Assembly: GCA_026261815.1 (NCBI GenBank)
Contig: JAMPIT010000566.1
Coordinates: 31,335,001 to 31,399,000, forward strand
Length of the DNA: 64,000 nucleotides
Source of the DNA: Monarcha castaneiventris obscurior
Lineage: Eukaryota > Chordata > Aves > Passeriformes > Monarchidae
Direction: 5' to 3'
Shown: in pieces, positions 12,798 to 43,808 of the stretch
How the letters are laid out: each line of letters opens with the position of its first letter
Numbering within the stretch: position 1 is the first letter of the stretch
Program-made: the position numbers and the translations under genes
The notes under the pieces: generated by a model
Database searches by the model: none
Seen by the model: the letters and a program-made list of their open reading frames with translations, nothing else
What the model was told of the DNA's origin: nothing

Positions 12798-13899
12798 GCC
12801 TTTTGGCTTTTTAAGTTGCATATGTGTGAATATGCGATAAGGGGACCCTGTATAAGACCAATACAGTAGGATTTTTTTAGTTAGTTCTGCTTAACAGGTC
12901 AGGCATGCAAAAACAATTCCATGTCAATTTAGCCAGGTACAAAGTCACATAAATAATTTGTGTTTAAAAGTAGTAAAGCCAAGAGAAATTTCATTCCATT
13001 TCAACAAAATGGCAGCTGACCTTTTCTTAGCTAGTGTCACCCACTGCAACGATCTGATCAACAGATGATACATTGACTATGATTGGCTTTTCTTCCTTCT
13101 TCTTCACTTAACCTTTACTTTTCCACAGTTATCCACCACCCCCAACTACCCACCAAGAGTCAAAATATATGTATCATTTGACTAGACCACTTTGTCACAT
13201 CAAGATTCCTAATCATTTCTTCTCTTATCCTATAAATTGGCTGTGGATTTTTAGATCTGTTCATATGTTTTCCATTTACTAGTTTCATCCTAAAGAAGAG
13301 CTGCTTAAATGGAAAGAAAAACCTTTCCTTAGCAATACTGTAAAAATTTAAAAATTCTAATGGGGGAATTCACCAAATATTAGTTTTTTTCCACCCATTT
13401 AAAAAGGTGAGCTAGAGAAGAAATGGGGGCTAAATTTTTTCCTCATTTTTGTTTTGAAGAAAACACTGCTGTCTTCAAATAGATTTGGCTTGAAGTGTAC
13501 AAGAGCTAGATGGTATAAAAAGTGACTTGCATTTGTAAAGTAGGTAAAAGAAATTTGTAGACTACAGATGCTGAACTAATATGATTAATCAAAGGTTATT
13601 TCATTCTTGCTAGAGACAATCATTATTGCAGCATGCAAGTTTCTCTGATGAAGCAAAAAGTTTGTAGCATAAAGTGCAAAGTTAGGCCAATTCAATTTGT
13701 TAGATTGGAAAAAACTTCTTCCTTAATATCTATTGTTATTTTGGCATATTATTAATCTCTGTACTGCTCTGCTATGTCATTGTAATAAACATTTTGACAT
13801 ATTACTGCAGTTTTCTCCATCAAAAAGAAAAGCTGGTTATCTGTAGTCAGTAAAAGTATGAATCTTTATTTGATTTTACTTTTTTTTTTCTTTTTATAG

Positions 13900-13945
13900 A
13901 AGCTGCAAAGAATCGATCCTCCTTACTGTTGTTCAACCTTACCCT
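13900..13945 (+). CDS. FRMPD4: FRMPD4 exon: end of PDZ domain (46 bp)
   Basis: This very short exon carries the last base of a split Arg codon and then 15 codons, SCKESILLTVVQPYP. That is the last beta strand of the PDZ domain (the ESILLTV core) and the start of the PDZ-FERM linker. The acceptor is a T-rich tract ending TATAG at 13899; the donor is CCT|GTAAGT. The exon ends on a codon boundary and joins in phase to the next one at 23346. The rest of the PDZ domain, including the carboxylate-binding loop, must lie upstream of this window. At 46 bp it is easily missed by gene predictors, and skipping it would shift the frame. Confidence 0.93.
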
Positions 13946-15283
13946 GTAAGTATTGTCAATGTTTTCTGAATTAGTTTCCTAGCAACATAGCAGCTTCTCT
14001 TTCTGCCCATATTCTGTGTCCCTACCTTATCTGTGCAGTAAAAGGAAATAAGTGCAATAAGAACTGTGTCTATTAAAGGTGCTGTTTAAGATGGCATTAC
14101 TGTGTCCTGAACTCAAAGGCTACATTAGTAAGTTAAAAAATAACAGTGTCTTTAAACTCATACCAGGAAGAGTCACAGAGCAGAATGCTGAGTCCTGCTT
14201 TGATTTCTTGTTTGTTGCAGCTCCTGGGTTTTTCTTGATTCTGCCTTGGTCCCACAGAGTTACACTGCTGTAGCAAACCAGCTGTACCTTATCTAAGGGA
14301 GGGCTCTGTCTGCATCTCCAGCTTGTGGAGGTGAGGGGAGAGCAGAGACAGACAGGCAGTCGTGTGAGGTTGCCTTGAAGGCACTGGGAGAAACTGCAGC
14401 CCACTCCAGAGCTGGTTGATGTAACGTGCCTTTGCAACTCACTCAGTGGTTTGTGGGAGTGGGTTCATGACCTGTCAGCTCAAACCCATCTCCCATGACA
14501 AAAGGGGAGAAGTCAAGCCAGGAGAGGAAGCTCATCTGTCCATGAACAGCCATGCGTACATTGTGGGCTGCTGAGGGGCCTCAGCCATGCATCAGGAGTA
14601 ATTCAGATTCAGCAGGTCCATTTGGCTCCCTCCTGTCTGGCCTGGTACACAGCAGTTTTCATTAACAAGGATAATTGCATCCTTTTCACACAAGAATAAG
14701 AGATGAGGTGGATTTGACACAAAGACTTGAAAACAAGTTTAACTGATGAAGCTGCCAAAATGTACATCTTGCAAATGCAACTTGGCCAGTACTGTGTGTC
14801 TTTGTACTAGTCATTAGCCTTTCTGGTTAATTTTAAGGTGGCCATGCATTTACTTGTCCTGCACCCTTTCTGGAAGCCAGTGTGCACTGTGCCTAATTCG
14901 TGGGGGAAAAGCATGCATTCCACAGCAAAAACAGGTAGGGCCTGCCACCCTGCAGTAAGACCACTGTCAGGAAGGTGATCTGGGATCAGGTCAATATCAA
15001 TCACCTTAAATGAAAATGCAGGCCTGCTCTGACTAAATAAAAAATCCTAACTGCCATTAAAGCTTGCTGTTTTACAACCAGTGGTTTAGGTCACAGTGAA
15101 TATGTATAACATGGGGGAAAAGAAATCCCCACCCACTTTTCTTTTTTGTGCATGTTTCATCCATTGACAGACTTAATTCTTGTCTATAAATGTCAGGTGA
15201 AGAAAGGGCATTTGCTTTAGTGCAGCTTTGTGTAGTCCTTAAAAGTGGACAGCCAAGTGTACTACATCTGAGGTGCTGTGACC
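13946..15283. other. FRMPD4: Intron, no gene seen
   Basis: First part of the 9.4-kb intron after the PDZ exon. Frames on both strands (14079-14273, 14120-14437) overlap each other and show no known domain. Confidence 0.6.
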
Positions 15284-15833
15284 TGTTATTGATGCCTTAA
15301 GAGGCCTCCCAGAAACAGAGACTAGACAGGATAAGGGAATAAAGGTAGGTATTTATTTGAAGGACCCTCAAGGTACACCCTGGGGAGCCAGAGGCTACTG
15401 CCAAGATGGACCCCAAATGGATGGCAGGTCACAAGTTCTTCACACTTTTATAGGTTTGGTTCATTTGCATATCAGGGTTAAATCTCCAATTAAAGCCCCA
15501 GTTTAATGATGTAATTCCACTCAACTTGCCCCCCCTTTAGAGTCTTTGGTTTACACATTTTGGGCCTAGAACAGCCTGGCTGTCCTTGAAGGCAAAGCCT
15601 GGAGAGGCTTTGTTATGTCTATCTTGCACAAGAGAGCAGAAATTACGGGCTACAAGGAACTTCAGAGTTACACTCTAAGCAGTACAGAACTTGAAAAATA
15701 TAAAAGTTAAAACCTAAGGCATCATTATCATTATGCTGCTGGTCTGAGAGCAAGCCTGTATGTACTGAGAGTAAGGGAAGCTGAAACCCAAAAAATTGTG
15801 CAATCCATGTTCCGTGGAAGAACTTACAGCACA
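15284..15833 (-). mobile_element. Solo LTR of an endogenous retrovirus, minus orientation
   Basis: On the minus strand the order of signals is that of a retroviral LTR: a TATAAAA box (complement of 15446-15452), then about 90 nt later an AATAAA polyadenylation signal (complement of 15352-15357), then a short R/U5-like end. With the approximate borders given it would start TGTGCTG and end AACA, the usual TG...CA form. I could not find a matching target-site duplication, so the borders are uncertain. No internal retroviral genes are next to it. I recall similar LTR text from avian genomes but cannot name the family. Confidence 0.55.
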
Positions 15834-15879
15834 GGTACAGTTCTCCTCCAGCCTTTAACCTGGAAAAGAAGGAAAGTCA

Positions 15880-17118
15880 AGAACTGGTATCTTTACCAGG
15901 GGCAAGTCCTGCCTGACCAATATAGTGGCTTTCTGTGATGGGGTGACTGCATCAGTGGACAAGGGAAGGGCTACAGATATATTTTATCAGGGCTTCTGTA
16001 AAGCCTTTGACACAGTCCTCCACAACATCCTTCTCTCTAAATTGGAGAGAGATGGATTTTTTGCGTGCACTGTTAGGTGCATGAAGATTTGTTGGAAGCT
16101 CACATCCAGAGGGCTGTGGTCAACATCTCAGAGTCCCATTGGACAGTGACAAATGGTGTCCCTCAGAGGTCTGTAATGGGACCAGTGTTATTTAGTATCT
16201 TAGTCAATGATGTAGACAAAGGGATCAGGTGCATCCTCAGCAGATTTTCAAGTGACACCAAGCCGAGTGGGATGGTTGACACACCTGAAGGACCAGAGAG
16301 ACTTGGACAGTCTCAAGAAATGAGCCCATGGGAATCTCCTGAGGTTTAACATGACCAAGTATAAGGTGTAAGGTGTGGGTCAAGGCAATCCCTGGTATCA
16401 GTACAGGCTGGGAGATAAACGGATCGAGAGCAGCTCTGCCCAGAAGTACTTGGGGATGCTGGTGGGTGAGAGGCTGAACATGAGCCAGTAACATGCACTT
16501 GCAACCCAGAAAGCCAAATGTCCTGAGCTGCATCAATAGTAGTGTGACCAGCAGGATGAGGGGGGTGATTTTGCCCTTTTATTCCACTCATGAGATCCCA
16601 CCTGGAACACTGCATTCAGCTTTGGGATCCCCAGCAGAGGAAGGGCATGGACCGGATAAAGCAAGTCTAGAGGAGGCCACCAAGATGATCAGAGGGATGG
16701 AGCACCTCTCCTATGGGGAAAGGCTGAGACAATTGGGATTGCTCAGCCTGGAGAAGAGAGGGCTTCAGGGTGACCTAATTGCAGCTTTCCAGGACCTGTT
16801 GGGAGACAACAAGAAAGCTGGAGAGAGACTACTTACAAGGCATGTAGTGACAGGACAAGGGGCAGTGGCTTCAAACAGAGTAGGTTTAGACTAGACATTA
16901 GGAAGAAATTCTTTACTGTAAGGGTGGTGAGGCCCTGGAACAGGGTGCCCAGAGAAGTTGCAGATGCCCCATCCCTGGAAGTGTTCAAGGCTAGGTTGGA
17001 GGGAGCTCTGAGCAACCTGGTCTAGTGGGAAGATGTCCCTGTCCATGGCAGGGAGGCTGGAACTGGATCATCTTTGAGGTCCCTTCCATTATTTAATTCT
17101 GTCAGTCTGTGATTCACA
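15880..17118 (+). pseudogene. CR1 LINE relic: reverse transcriptase fragment and 3' end
   Basis: A degenerate CR1 copy in the + orientation. It begins near GGGGCAAGTCCTGCCTGACC. It carries reverse transcriptase pieces in two frames: [21 protein letters not shown] (15980-16050) and GVPQRSVMGPVLFSILVNDV (16155-16215). The usual reverse transcriptase catalytic YxDD region is degraded to FSSDTK. Downstream text such as AGGATGAGGGGGGTGATTTT, GATCAGAGGGATGGAGCACC and GAGGTCCCTTCCATT is the standard CR1 3' half. Internal frameshifts and stops make it non-functional. It is 5'-truncated and lies just after the solo LTR. Confidence 0.9.
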
Positions 17119-35886
<18,768 letters not shown>

Positions 35887-36069
35887 CAGGGAGAAAAGCG
35901 TTCAGAAGTGACCCTGTTAGTAGGGCCGCGGTACGGAATCAGCCATGTGATAAACACCAAAACAAATCTTGTGGCTCTTCTGGCAGACTTCAGCCACGTG
36001 AACAGAATTGAGATGTTTACAGAAGATGAGAACAATGTTAGAGTTGAGCTGCATGTCTTAGATGTGAAA
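35887..36069 (+). CDS. FRMPD4: FRMPD4 exon: FERM F3 lobe
   Basis: Sixty-one codons, beginning [20 protein letters not shown], continuing through [14 protein letters not shown] and ending VELHVLDVK. It holds most of the F3 beta sandwich, the FERM lobe that usually binds cytoplasmic tails. The acceptor sequence is AAGCAG, so two in-frame starts exist: 35887 keeps a Gln, 35890 drops it. I chose 35887 because the related FRMPD4 sequence I know has a Gln at this position. The donor is AAA|GTAAGT and the exon ends in phase 0. Confidence 0.94.
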
Positions 36070-39000
36070 GTAAGTTTGTTATTGATTTATGTTGATATAA
36101 CATCTTTTAATAATGTTTTTGTCTTTATTTGAGTATTAGATCAAGCAATGCTGTTCTGAACATTTTCATGCCAACAGTACTCTGAGAGTACATTTTCAGC
36201 TCTTTTTTTGGTCACAATGCATATATACTACAGGTTGGGCTACAGTCTACCAGGCTGGTGTTTTCCAGCACCTGCATTCTATTTTGATTTTTCTCTTAGC
36301 TGACCCCCAGCAACTTGCTTTGTTATTGTCTTAATGGATTTCCATGGTAAGAAGAGGTGATCGTGAAATTTGCCTTCTTTTGAAGCTCCTTCTAGTGTAA
36401 TATACAGTGTCATTACCAGTAAAGAACTGCCAGCTACACTGGACCAGTGTCCCCTGTAATCCAGTGTTATATCCACAAAGTTCACTGCAAGTAACCACAT
36501 AACACTTCCCAATTAAAGAAACTGTTAAAGTGCATGGGTTTCTTTCTTAGCCTTTATAATTCCAATTCAGTGCTTTACCCTACATAACATATTCACAGGT
36601 GCTCATCATCTACCTATAGTCATTTGATTTTAAATCTCACTAATGCTTCCCATCTGAGGCATCTTAGCAGCAAGATGAATGGAGTTTTGTATGTTATACT
36701 GTCCTGGGTGTTTTTAATGTAGTTTCTATTTGGCTTTGAAGTGGAAGCCTTCACAGACTTTCTAGGACATTAATCTTAATAACCAGAGATTGAAGAAAGA
36801 GTTCTCATTATACTTGAAACTTAAATATTTGATTAAAATAAATAGAACCTAACAGTTCTTTTTGCCTACCCAGCTACACACAAAAAGCACACATGAGGAG
36901 TATTTTACTAAGCTTTTGCTTTGAATACTTTAGGTGTATTGACCTGGAACTGTTTCCCTGTATTTAAGGTAATGAAAAAAACATTGTTGTAAAGTAGTCT
37001 AGATGCTCTTTGACAGCAACTTAAGAGAAATTTACAGGTTGGTGAACACAGCATCTCTTTCACTGTACTTAGCAATGGTAACATCTGAGGAGAGCAGGCT
37101 GCTTTGCCTTCATTACTGTGCTAAAATCATGGCCTTCTTGTAAGAAATCTATTATCACCTTTTTACAGATGAAGAAAGTAATATAGAAATTAAATGCTTC
37201 CCATCTGCCCGTATGTAATATGCAGCACCGTATGCCATAGTATTATATATTACCATGGTGTTATGTTGTTATATATTATAATATTGTTACTGTCTTATTG
37301 CAAATTGTGCATATCCCCATCTCCTTGCACTTCAACACATGTGATCTCAAACCCAGAGAGACTGACTAAAAATAAAAATCTAGGAGGCTCTGGGTGGAAT
37401 TTGACAAAAAGTTGCCTCTCTGTGAGGCACAAGTAGGGGTTGTGAATATGTCCTGTGAAGGAGATGCAGGCACACACAGGTAGGTATTCTCAAGTGATGT
37501 TTTCATCCTTTGACTTACCCTTAAGTAGCAGGTTCATACATCCAGGTTCTGAACGTACCCGTATATGTTATATATGACATTATTTTCTTAATGAACAGAC
37601 AGTTTAGATTTTTATTTAATTTTTGTTTCTTTAAATATGTTCTCAAGCATGTTTCACTTGGCAGAAGCAGGCAATAAAAGTTTAGCTGTCACAGGACTTT
37701 TCAGCATATTAACAGTACTTCACAGCATTGTTTTCAGCAATCTGAGATTTCTGTGGAGTTCATCAATTTCTGCCAATCACTGCAGAAAACTTGAGATGAA
37801 TGTAGCATTTCAAATGCCAGTTTTTAGTAGTTGCTCAAAAGAGCAGAGATTAATTAACCCACTGTAGGTTTAATAATTTATAGTAACTATAAAAGCTACA
37901 GTTGAATACCTTGAAAGAAACATGTATTCAATAGAAGCTTAAGCTGTAGGAAAAATAGGTTAAAGAGAAAAAAAAACTCATATATTTTTCCAAGTTGCTG
38001 AAAACAGTTTATACAACATTCAGGCCACCTGAACCATTTTGGCCTAAGATGCTGTAGCACAGGCTTTTAAAAACTCATTGGACCTGTTTTGGGTTTGGTA
38101 GTAAGCTGTGATCATCCGTTATATTTTGGCCACAGCTTTCATCAAAATTAGTTGTCTTTTTGCTAGTAAGGGCTTGAGTAGGTTGGAGAGTCATCCTTGT
38201 TGCATGTGACATTCCTCCTGGAATGAATGGTGCAGGTCCTTGCATCTGTCTTCTGACAGTGCACTCTGCATGCTAAATTATGATAAATTGTCACACATGT
38301 CCACATGCTATGAGTCACTACAAACTGTGACTGATAAGATGGGTTCTACAGTCTAATTTCTATCTATGCATCACGGGAAGGGCTTCATTTTTATTTCCTG
38401 TCTAGGAGTTGTAGAGGCTAGACACCTTAATAAATTACATTTGAGGAGAACGGCTTTTGGTATTAAAAGCTACAGAGACATGAACAATTTTTTTCGGCAA
38501 GGAATGTATACATAATGGCAAAAGAAAAATGAATTAAAGTGTGTTTCACATGGATGTCTCGGGTTCACTGCTTTCTATCCTGCCAGCCACAGTTTTCAAA
38601 GCTCTGAGGTTTTGCATTTTTGTTAGGACTGGCTTTTTTTCCAGTGTTTTGTTTGTTTTCTTTGCTGATCACCCTTCTGGGGATCTTTCTCCATTCTCTT
38701 TATCTCTGTTTATCTGCTTATTTTTTCACCACTTGTCTTTTCAGTAACACCAGGCCACAAACTCTGCATTCTTTTGATCTGTCTGTGTTTCTGCTATGTA
38801 ATGATAGCTGTAACCTGACTGCTGTGTTTTATGAACCTCAGCTTTCCCTGACTGTTTGCTTCCCTTGTCATGCTTCTTTGCATATTCTTAGTGCACCACA
38901 TTTTCTGGGAAGCAGCAGATTCCCATACAACTGCAAGACTCCAGCACCTAATGTACCAGGTTCTTAACCTGTGGCAGATTCAGAGTAACATTAAATAGTG

Positions 39001-39301
39001 CTTTGGCAAGAGTAAGGTATCTGTGCAAGAAAAAGATGGACCCCGAGTCTTAAAATAGTTAGCTTCATTCAGAAAGAGAGCACTCAGTTGTTAAGATGTC
39101 CCTTGGACTTCTATCTTACTACAACTCCAATCCTGACTAAATTTTTTATACTGTTTGATACTGGTAGCGAGGAAAACAAATTCTCAATAAATTTTCAGTG
39201 TGGTGTTTGTGATGTAATTCCTTTTGCTTCGATGTAATAGTATTGTCAACAGGCAAACAAATTGAGGAGGAACAGCCTTAACTTGATTGTATTCTTCTCA
39301 G
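36070..39301. other. FRMPD4: Intron, no gene seen
   Basis: A 3.2-kb GT-AG intron within the F3 lobe. The longest frames (38541-38747 and 38620-38967) are pyrimidine-rich, so they read as hydrophobic, and show no known family. Confidence 0.85.
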
Positions 39302-39440
39302 CCTATTACTCTTCTGATGGAGTCATCAGATGCAATGAATCTTGCTTGCCTAACAGCTGGATACTACAGACTGCTGGTTGACTCAAGGCGTTCAATATTT
39401 AATATGGCCAACAAGAAAAATGCAGGGAGCCGAGAAACAG
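39302..39440 (+). CDS. FRMPD4: FRMPD4 exon: last part of FERM F3 lobe
   Basis: Forty-six codons and one extra base, starting [20 protein letters not shown]. They continue with [19 protein letters not shown] and end SRET plus the G of a split Gly codon. [17 protein letters not shown] is the C-terminal F3 helix, the part of the lobe that often forms the peptide groove. After it the FERM fold ends and the disordered tail begins. The acceptor is TTCTCAG and the donor CAG|GTATTT. It ends in phase 1. Confidence 0.95.
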
Positions 39441-41392
<1,952 letters not shown>

Positions 41393-42664
41393 GTGTAGCT
41401 ATCCTGCGAGCATATAGCCCTGAGTCATCTTCAGATTCTGGCAATGAAACAAATTCTTCTGAAATGACTGAAAGCTCTGAACTAGCCACAGCACAGAAAC
41501 AGTCGGAAAACACTGCACGTATGTTTTTGACCACAAGTGAAGGCTACCAACCACTTGTGGAAGAGCAGACTGAATTTCCCATTGCTAAGAATCAGGCTGG
41601 AGGGCCAGGAATGAAGCCCTCACAGCCTTTGGCTGGTGGTCAGGCCACAGAGCTACAGTCAAAAGTTGTGCCTTCAAAGCAGATTCTTCATTCCGATAAC
41701 ATGGAAATGGAGCCAGAGACCATGGAAACAAAATCTGTCACTGATTATTTTAGCAAATTGCACATGGGATCCTTGGTATATTCTTGCACTAGTAAAAGGA
41801 AAAATAAGATGACAGATAGCGAAGTAAAAGCATCCTCTGATGGCAATGCTACTGTGAAAAAGCAACAGGGAAATAAAAAAACAGAGTCTGATGAAGATCT
41901 GAAAGCTAAATTTGGAACTCTTTCAGCAAGAGACAGCCAGCGCTTAAGCACTTTTAATGTGGAGAGAACTGCCTTTCGCCAAAGATGGTACGCTGCCGAT
42001 GATGGGGCAGCAGATAAGCCAAGCCCAGAAACAGTTAATGGGAAGACTTTTCCAAGAGTTCCTGTCCTTGGTAAAACAGAAACTGACTGTAAGGATGAAG
42101 TGGATCCTGAGGTGGATCAGGATGATACCTCAGGGCTTAGCCAAGGTGAAAACTTCCTGTCAGATATGACTCCCGTGTCTTCAGCCAAAGACCTAAACGA
42201 TGCAGAAGATACCGATTTATCTGCAGATGACCATCCTTCAAAGCTCCCAGAAGCTGAGCAGAGTGTGGCTAGACTTTGTGAATATCACTTGGCTAAGCGC
42301 ATGTCATCTCTGCAAAGTGAAGGCCATTTCTCGCTGCAGAGTTCCCAGTGCTCTTCAGTGGACGCAGGATGCAGCACCGGCAGTAGCACGTGTGCTACCC
42401 CTGTTGAATCCCCTCTTTGTACCTCTGATGGTAAGCACATCATCTCTGATCCATCGATGAAGGGCATTGCCTATGTTCCAGCTGATGAAAGAGCTGCCAT
42501 TCTTCCAAACCATGGAACGACATACAAGGACCTGCACCAGCAGCCCGAAGCCGTGTGTCACAGAATGACGGTGCCTGTTGTGCATTCAGCAATTAATGCT
42601 GAACCACTTTTCGGCACTTTGAGAGAAGGATGTCATCGGATCCCCAAGATAAAAGAAACTACAG
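41393..42664 (+). CDS. FRMPD4: FRMPD4 large exon: Ser-rich tail, LGN-like motif, ends KETT
   Basis: A 1,272-bp exon that completes the split Gly, then has 423 codons plus one final G. It starts [18 protein letters not shown], a Ser/Thr-rich stretch. Further on are [20 protein letters not shown] (41704-41763), an EPE-type segment, and [20 protein letters not shown] (42265-42324), a predicted helix. The exon ends PKIKETT plus the first base of one more codon. The acceptor is GGCTTGCAG and the donor CAG|GTACAG. The final split codon decides the protein's end: joined to 43804 it becomes Val then stop; joined to 43809 it becomes Ala and reads on. If the intron is retained, about 18 more residues follow before a stop at 42718-42720. 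Confidence 0.95.
41707..41787 (+). other. FRMPD4: EPE-type segment, candidate LGN (GPSM2) TPR-binding motif
   Basis: The segment [20 protein letters not shown], running on to GSLVYSC, has the EPE core followed by a short helix with Y-F and L. From memory, LGN ligands (Inscuteable, FRMPD1, FRMPD4) share such an EPE motif. Its estimated place in the full protein, near residue 1,000, fits what I recall of the mapped FRMPD4 site. The assignment is by pattern and memory only. Confidence 0.45.
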
Positions 42665-43803
42665 GTACAGCAGTAATAGTGTTTCTTGTGTTTATTCTTA
42701 AAGCTACAAGTTCATGTTGAGGTCTAGGTAAGACATTTCTATTATCTTTATCTGGAACTACATCATCAAGCTGTAGCAGAGAGTGAGATGAGACCTTCAG
42801 TTTATCTGTTCATTTTACTTGTACATGTTGAGATATTCTGATGAGCTGCATACAAAGATCAACATTTTAAAAACCCTCTCATTTTTCTCAATTAACTCTC
42901 ATACAGTTAAAATATTTGGACGGACACTGATGGAAAGGCCTCTCTTCCACTCTTTGGAAGCATCTCCAAAATCCATAGTCACTTAAGCTCCTTGTTAGAT
43001 TATGAAATTAATTCAGAAATTATATTAACGTAGAGGAACAAAACCTTTGATTCATTTCTTAGGTATCTTATATGCAATTTTAGCAGGTTATCAAAAACAT
43101 GCCAATATGAATAAAAAGGTCTAAATGTTAAGAATAAGAAAATGTCACTACCTTATTAAGCATGTATTTACTTCACAATCTGACAGTAGGTGTTTCTTTA
43201 CACTTATAAAAAAATGCACAGTTTTTCAGAGGCAGCATTGAAATTCTTTCAGTTGGATTTTAAATGTTTCCCCCTCCTTGGGTTAAAACCCACATGTAGC
43301 ATAGTGTGTGAATGAATGAAAATCCAAAAGTGGAAACGATTAGGAGTTAGAATGTGAAATAATCTTTCTCTGCCAAAACCTGCCACAAAACCAAACCAAA
43401 ATTACCATGAACGCATCTTTCCATACTGTTTCAGATGTAGTTAAATATGGTGTTTTAATCTGAAAGTATTCACCTAATTAGTTAATAGAAAACACGCAAT
43501 CAATATATTAGGGGAGATTTAGGATGTTTTGTACATGATTTGCTGTTCCTTTTCTTGAGTAAGTCTGCTGTAGTGAAATGGACAAATAGTTATTCATAAA
43601 TTTGTTGACCGATTATAAAAGGCATTTTCATGAAATACAAAAGACCGCTAAAGATTTTTTGTGGAATATTTTGAGGAATGCAGACCATTGGGAAATATCA
43701 GGAAACCATTTGTCCTGACTGTAAAAAGATATTTAAAAGTTCAGTCTATGAATATTATCAGGGTGATGCTTAATTATTCTGTCTGCTCTTCTACTACCCC
43801 TAG
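42665..43803. other. FRMPD4: Intron before the terminal exon
   Basis: A 1.14-kb GT-AG intron with donor CAG|GTACAG and a double acceptor. Retention would add [18 protein letters not shown] and stop at 42720. No other content is seen. Confidence 0.88.
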
Positions 43804-43808
43804 TGTAG
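43804..43808 (+). CDS. FRMPD4: FRMPD4 terminal exon start, short form: Val then stop (PDZ ligand ETTV)
   Basis: With the acceptor CTACTACCCCTAG ending at 43803, the first bases of the terminal exon are TGTAG. Joined to the G that ends the previous exon at 42664, they read GTG TAG, so the protein ends in ETTV. That is a class I PDZ ligand (S/T-x-V), the type that Preso uses to bind PSD-95. This AG is the first one after a good pyrimidine tract, so I take it as the default site. All sequence from 43809 would then be 3' UTR. Confidence 0.82.

Larger units (their letters stand above)
10415..13899. other. FRMPD4: Intron, no gene seen
   Basis: Intronic sequence up to the PDZ exon acceptor. It contains a perfect donor-like site CAG|GTAAGT at 10533-10534, the 41-bp tandem duplication (11519-11600), a 22-T run (12776-12797), and otherwise AT-rich sequence without recognisable exons. 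Confidence 0.6.

Noticed and set aside
1..13899. Missing WW and first PDZ exons
   Set aside because: I looked for the carboxylate-binding loop and the conserved VMIND-type strand and found none, so they are presumably upstream of the window.
15925..16894. Plus-strand frames with reverse-transcriptase-like text as a host gene
   Set aside because: They are pieces of a CR1 relic with frameshifts and stops. Not a host gene and not an intact element.
43661..43803. A 499-residue independent gene starting at 43661
   Set aside because: The first 47 or so codons are intron sequence including the pyrimidine tract. The frame belongs to the FRMPD4 terminal exon.
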